This document shows, one piece after another, positions 60,983 through 64,000 of a stretch of DNA of 64,000 bases. Every line of letters starts with the position of its first letter. Position 1 is the stretch's first letter. Both the position numbers and the translations under genes were made by a program. Source of the stretch: Mesorhizobium opportunistum WSM2075 (GTDB taxonomy: Bacteria > Pseudomonadota > Alphaproteobacteria > Rhizobiales > Rhizobiaceae); assembly GCF_000176035.2 (NCBI RefSeq), contig NC_015675.1, forward strand, positions 2,980,001-3,044,000, read 5' to 3'. The notes under the pieces are model-generated. The model had not been told where the DNA came from and made no database searches. It worked only from the letters and a program-made list of their open reading frames with translations.

Positions 60983-62749
60983 ATGCGTAAACCGGAAGGC
61001 CAACTCGCTTTCATCGCGTTCCAATCGCCAACGCTGGTTCTAAACACGCCCGAGGAGGCCGACTGGCTGCATGAAATCAAATATGACGGCTACCGGACGG
61101 AGCTTGTCGTCGAGGGCAGGCAGGCACGCGCATTTACCCGCCGGGGCTACGACTGGTCGCACCGCTACAAGCGGATTGTTCAGGCGGCGGCGCAGCTGCC
61201 CGTCGAATCCGCGATCCTCGATGGCGAAGCCGTTGTTCTGGGCAGCACCGGCCTGCCGGATTTTCAAGCTCTTGAGCGGGAACTGGGGAATGCGAACTCG
61301 CATAAGCTTATGTTCTTTGCATTCGACCTTCTGCACCTCAACGGCCGCGATCTTCGGCGAGAACCGCTGATTGCACGCAAGGCCGCCCTCCAGAAGGTGC
61401 TGAGGGACACGGCGCCGACGCTGACCTATGCCGAGCACCTAGAGGCATGCGGTCGCGACGTGTTCGACCACGCGTGCCGGATGGGCCTGGAAGGCATCGT
61501 ATCCAAGCGAGCCGATTCGCCGTACCGCTCCGGCATCCAGACGAGCTGGCTCAAGGTGAAATGCATCAAGAGCGACACGTTCCCGATTGTCGCCTTTGTC
61601 GAGAAGCTTGGTGCTCACCCCCGCCGTATCGCCTCGCTGTATATCGGCAGGTGGAAAGGCGACCGGCTGCTTTATGCCGGGAAAGCTCAGAGCGGTTATA
61701 CGCTGGACGCAGCACGGAGGGTCAGGGAACGGCTAGATCCGCTGGTCGTCGGCAAATCCCCCTTGTCCGAACCGGTTGAGAAGCCGAAGGCGACCTGGGT
61801 CAGGCCCGACGTGCTGGCGGAGGTGCAATTCAGCGGTGTCACGGATCGCGGCATCTTGCGGGAGGCCGTGTTCAAGGGGCTGCGGGAAGATCTGCAGGCG
61901 ATCCCGGCCAAGCCGCCGTCTCCCTCCAAGCGCTCGGAAGCCCTGCATGGCGTCCCTCGCGAAAACATTCTGCAGCTTCTGCCCGATGCTATCGCGCCGT
62001 CCAAGGAAGAGCTCGCGCGCTATTGGGAGCGGGTGGCCGATCAGGCTTTGGTTCATCTGAGCCGCCGGCCGCTGAAGCTGGTCCGCCACGCCTTCGGCGC
62101 CACCTTCTATCACAAGGGGCAATTGCCTCCGATACCGGCTTCGGTGCACCAGCTTCGGGTCCAAAAGCGCGAAGGTGGCGAAGGTGTCCGAGTGTGGATT
62201 GACGATCTGGACGGTCTGCTTGGCTTAGTCGAAATGGACGCCGTCGAGCTGCATCCTTGGAACGCCACCATTGACGATATCGAACATGCTGACCGGCTCG
62301 TCCTCGACCTCGATCCCGGTGAAGGCGTTCCGTGGCAAGCGCTGGTTGAGGCCGCGCTGTCGCTGCGCCGTATCTTGGAAGCGGCTGGCTTGGAGAGTTG
62401 GCCGAAGGTGACCGGCGGCAAAGGCATCCACCTGATGACGCCGCTCGGCTCCAGGATGACCCACGACGAGGTCCGGCAACTGGCCAGATCGCTGGCTCAA
62501 TGCCTCATCGATGCCGAACCCGACCGATACCTGCTGTCAGCCGACCCGGCGGCCCGAAAGAGCCGCATCTTCCTTGACTGTCTGCGCAACGGCCGGGGCA
62601 ACACCGCCGTCGGGGCTTTTTCTCCGCGAGCGCGGCCGGGCTTCCCCATTTCCCATCCTGTCACATGGAGACAGGTTGAACGAGGTGTCAGGCCAGACGC
62701 CTTCACACTCGCCAACCCCTTCAGGCCCGATAGCCGAAGGGCGGCATAA
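60983..62749 (+). CDS. ligD: DNA ligase D with ligase and polymerase domains
   Basis: The 588-residue protein carries an ATP-dependent ligase domain (about 1-300): motif I EIKYDGYR with adenylated Lys33, FFAFDLLHLNG (motif III), EGIVSKR (motif IV) and WLKVKC (motif V). A polymerase/primase domain follows (about 315-588) with LVLDLDPGEG (metal-binding D-x-D near 443), VTGGKGIHLMTPL and DCLRNGRGNTAVG. There is no phosphoesterase domain, so this is a LIG-POL form. LigD joins double-strand breaks with Ku in bacterial NHEJ. No ku gene lies within the window. Confidence 0.9.
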   Translation: MRKPEGQLAFIAFQSPTLVLNTPEEADWLHEIKYDGYRTELVVEGRQARAFTRRGYDWSHRYKRIVQAAAQLPVESAILDGEAVVLGSTGLPDFQALERELGNANSHKLMFFAFDLLHLNGRDLRREPLIARKAALQKVLRDTAPTLTYAEHLEACGRDVFDHACRMGLEGIVSKRADSPYRSGIQTSWLKVKCIKSDTFPIVAFVEKLGAHPRRIASLYIGRWKGDRLLYAGKAQSGYTLDAARRVRERLDPLVVGKSPLSEPVEKPKATWVRPDVLAEVQFSGVTDRGILREAVFKGLREDLQAIPAKPPSPSKRSEALHGVPRENILQLLPDAIAPSKEELARYWERVADQALVHLSRRPLKLVRHAFGATFYHKGQLPPIPASVHQLRVQKREGGEGVRVWIDDLDGLLGLVEMDAVELHPWNATIDDIEHADRLVLDLDPGEGVPWQALVEAALSLRRILEAAGLESWPKVTGGKGIHLMTPLGSRMTHDEVRQLARSLAQCLIDAEPDRYLLSADPAARKSRIFLDCLRNGRGNTAVGAFSPRARPGFPISHPVTWRQVERGVRPDAFTLANPFRPDSRRAA

Positions 62750-62792
62750 CCCAAACTTTGGCCACAGGCGCAATCTTCCCAGTGGCAAAAGC

Positions 62793-62819
62793 GTGAGGCG
62801 GGGTGGCGCCCTGCCTCAC
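62793..62819. terminator. Convergent terminator between ligD and small minus-strand genes
   Basis: GTGAGGCGGGG and CCCTGCCTCAC form an 11-bp stem with one G-T pair and a 5-base loop. On the minus strand it is followed by GCTTTTG, a short U-run. It lies between two convergent stops. Confidence 0.7.
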
Positions 62820-62822
62820 CGA

Positions 62823-63083
62823 TCAGAGCCCTAGTGTTTGACCTGCTTCAAGCTGAAGGAAGGCTGCCGACGGATTCCTGAAAACCGCGTCCTGAAAAGC
62901 CTCGGCAGCAGAGGCGTGGGTGAGGTCGACCAGAATGGCTGCCGCTCGCTCAACTTCATCGGCCAAGTGGTCGAGTCGATCCATGCGCTTCAGGACGCGA
63001 TCATGGAGCATCGACAACCGCGCGGCGTGGTAGACCTCGCTTCGCTTGTGACCATCCCAATTGAGTGGTTCGAACAACATCAT
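62823..63083 (-). CDS. Small hypothetical helical protein
   Basis: This 86-residue protein starts MMLFEPLNWDGHKRSEVYHA. It is largely helical, with DRLDHLADEVERAAAILVDL and SAAEAFQDAVFRN. GAGGAG lies 8 bp before the ATG pair, and a terminator follows the stop. No family is recognised. It is 12 bp downstream of another small minus-strand gene, so the two are likely co-transcribed. Confidence 0.6.
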   Translation of the reverse strand: MMLFEPLNWDGHKRSEVYHAARLSMLHDRVLKRMDRLDHLADEVERAAAILVDLTHASAAEAFQDAVFRNPSAAFLQLEAGQTLGL

Positions 63084-63095
63084 GGGTTTGGCTCC

Positions 63096-63308
63096 TCAAG
63101 GCGTGCTTGTCGGGTGCGCTATTTTGAGTAACCGCCGACGGGCCGCTTTTGCTCGCGCCTGCCCGGCTCGCATGCGGCTGCACAGCGCAAGACTGATCGC
63201 AAGCCCGTGGTTGTCGTTGTTCATTGTCTGTGGCCGATCGAGGGAGAGTTCGCCGCGCCTAGCGTGTTGCCTGGCGACCGCCATTTCCAGGTTCAAAAGT
63301 TCAACCAT
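63096..63308 (-). CDS. Small hypothetical protein
   Basis: This 70-residue protein starts MVELLNLEMAVARQHARRGE and ends with a basic segment (RAKAARRRLLKIAHPT). GAGGA is present but directly adjacent to the ATG, an unusual spacing. It is called mainly because it is collinear with the well-supported gene 12 bp downstream. No function is known. Confidence 0.42.
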   Translation of the reverse strand: MVELLNLEMAVARQHARRGELSLDRPQTMNNDNHGLAISLALCSRMRAGQARAKAARRRLLKIAHPTSTP

Positions 63309-63658
63309 TCCTCGGCGTCCTCGATCATCAGCCTTCCATTAGAAAATCGTCACTTGGCCCTTTCGTTCCGCTCCGGGCCCCAAAAAGGGCCGCAAACACG
63401 TGCCCGGCTGGGAGCGTCCTATCGCCTGAGCGTACACCCGCTGGCTCCGGTCTGCGGGTTCTTTGCTGTCCTAGCTTTTGCGACGCGGCGAAGTCGGGGG
63501 CCGGGGATGCTCGTCCCGCCGTCGGAAATCCCCGGAAATGCATCGCCGGCCTAGTTGTCGTCTGCCGCTGCCAATCCGAAACGGCCTGTAGCCTGGCTGC
63601 TCGTATGAGGACCTGGTACAGCTCCCGATGTCGACTTGCTGACGGGAAACTTGCAGGG
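63309..63658. other. Intergenic stretch with no recognisable gene
   Basis: These 350 bases contain a short GGCCC-N6-GGGCC hairpin near 63378 and no supported gene. A long minus-strand frame here has Pro/Ala/Arg-rich non-protein-like composition. Confidence 0.4.
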
Positions 63659-63928
63659 TTAGAAATCCTCCTGTTCGTCAGCCGGATCGCCTTCGCGCCT
63701 GTTGCCGGGAATAGGCGGACCAAGTTCGGAGAGCATGAATTCGGAGGAATGAGTCGGGTCGCCTGGTTCGGCCAAGATGTATTCGTATGTGGCGGCATTG
63801 GCGCAAATCCCGCTGGTCCACCTCTTGCCCAAAATTGGGGCACGGATAGAAATGCCGCTCTTCCGGGAGTCTTCGCCGCCGTGCAACTTGCCGGGGATAG
63901 GCGGGCCAAGCTTTGAAAGCTTCGTCAT
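63659..63928 (-). CDS. Hypothetical protein with two LGPPIPG repeats
   Basis: This 89-residue protein starts MTKLSKLGPPIPGKLHGGED. The segment LGPPIPG occurs near residue 7 and again near residue 68 (SELGPPIPGNRREGD), with Asp/Glu-rich sequence after each. Its ATG overlaps the stop of the upstream gene by 4 bp, so it is probably translated with it. No family is recognised. Confidence 0.42.
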   Translation of the reverse strand: MTKLSKLGPPIPGKLHGGEDSRKSGISIRAPILGKRWTSGICANAATYEYILAEPGDPTHSSEFMLSELGPPIPGNRREGDPADEQEDF

Positions 63929-64000
63929 GCCGGTTTGTCCACCAGCGGCGTCTGCCGCGTCGGCGGCTTGTAGGCATTCACCAGGCGCAGGGTGTCCAGC
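63925..64000 (-). CDS. C-terminal fragment of an unidentified protein (5' end outside window)
   Basis: The minus-strand frame is open from the right edge and ends in TGA at 63925-63927. The visible tail reads LDTLRLVNAYKPPTRQTPL followed by VDKPA. It overlaps the next gene by ATGA. Too little is present to name the protein. Confidence 0.5.
   Translation of the reverse strand, partial: LDTLRLVNAYKPPTRQTPLVDKPA

Noticed and set aside
63328..63909. 193-codon minus-strand frame
   Set aside because: Pro/Ala/Arg/Thr-rich product unlike a protein. It overlaps the better supported 89-residue gene in another frame.

Overview
The window looks like chromosome, or a large replicon, of a Mesorhizobium-type alphaproteobacterium (order Hyphomicrobiales). 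The grounds are high GC content with GC-rich third codon positions, a BA14K-like envelope protein, a RES/Xre toxin-antitoxin pair, a LigD-type DNA ligase, and a dense series of ABC importers next to amine, amino-acid and sugar-acid catabolic genes. No rRNA, tRNA, CRISPR array or intact insertion sequence was recognised. The genus is an inference from gene content, not from a marker gene.

Region 1 (1-1.3 kb) holds the end of an EF-hand protein, a BA14K protein and a VOC-fold protein. Region 2 (2-12.5 kb) is a coherent L-idonate/D-gluconate locus: an SMP-30-type lactonase, a ribose-type ABC importer, a LacI regulator, L-idonate 5-dehydrogenase, a 2-hydroxyacid dehydrogenase, gluconate 5-dehydrogenase, gluconokinase, a beta-hydroxyacid dehydrogenase and a small EthD-like protein. 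Three matching 14-bp palindromes (2961, 7810, 9937) lie in front of its transcription units and define a probable local regulon.

Region 3 (12.5-26.2 kb) encodes a LysR regulator with two T-N11-A boxes, a HyuA/HyuB hydantoinase-oxoprolinase pair, a 2Fe-2S protein and flavoprotein resembling HcnA/HcnB, two DadA-like flavoproteins, a second LysR, an old-yellow-enzyme-type demethylase-like flavoprotein, and two closely similar AsnC/Lrp regulators. The theme is oxidation of N-substituted or cyclic amino compounds. Region 4 (26.2-44.7 kb) has a dipeptide-type ABC importer and an unusual set of amine-catabolic genes: two HAD hydrolases, a class III aminotransferase, two paralogous two-domain GNAT proteins, a PuuB-like oxidase, a succinate-semialdehyde-type dehydrogenase, a tartrate dehydrogenase-like enzyme, a second aldehyde dehydrogenase, a cupin, a GhrA-like reductase and an ArgE-like deacylase. 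This is the best candidate for an undescribed pathway, possibly one using acylated intermediates.

Region 5 (45.1-51.1 kb) is a sugar/polyol (CUT1-type) ABC operon with a LacI-type palindrome upstream and a divergent tartrate dehydrogenase-like gene. Region 6 (51.1-64 kb) is looser. It holds two GGDEF-EAL proteins, a small membrane protein, the RES/Xre module with a readable promoter and direct repeats, LigD lacking the phosphoesterase domain, and several small uncharacterised genes separated by long stretches with no recognisable content.
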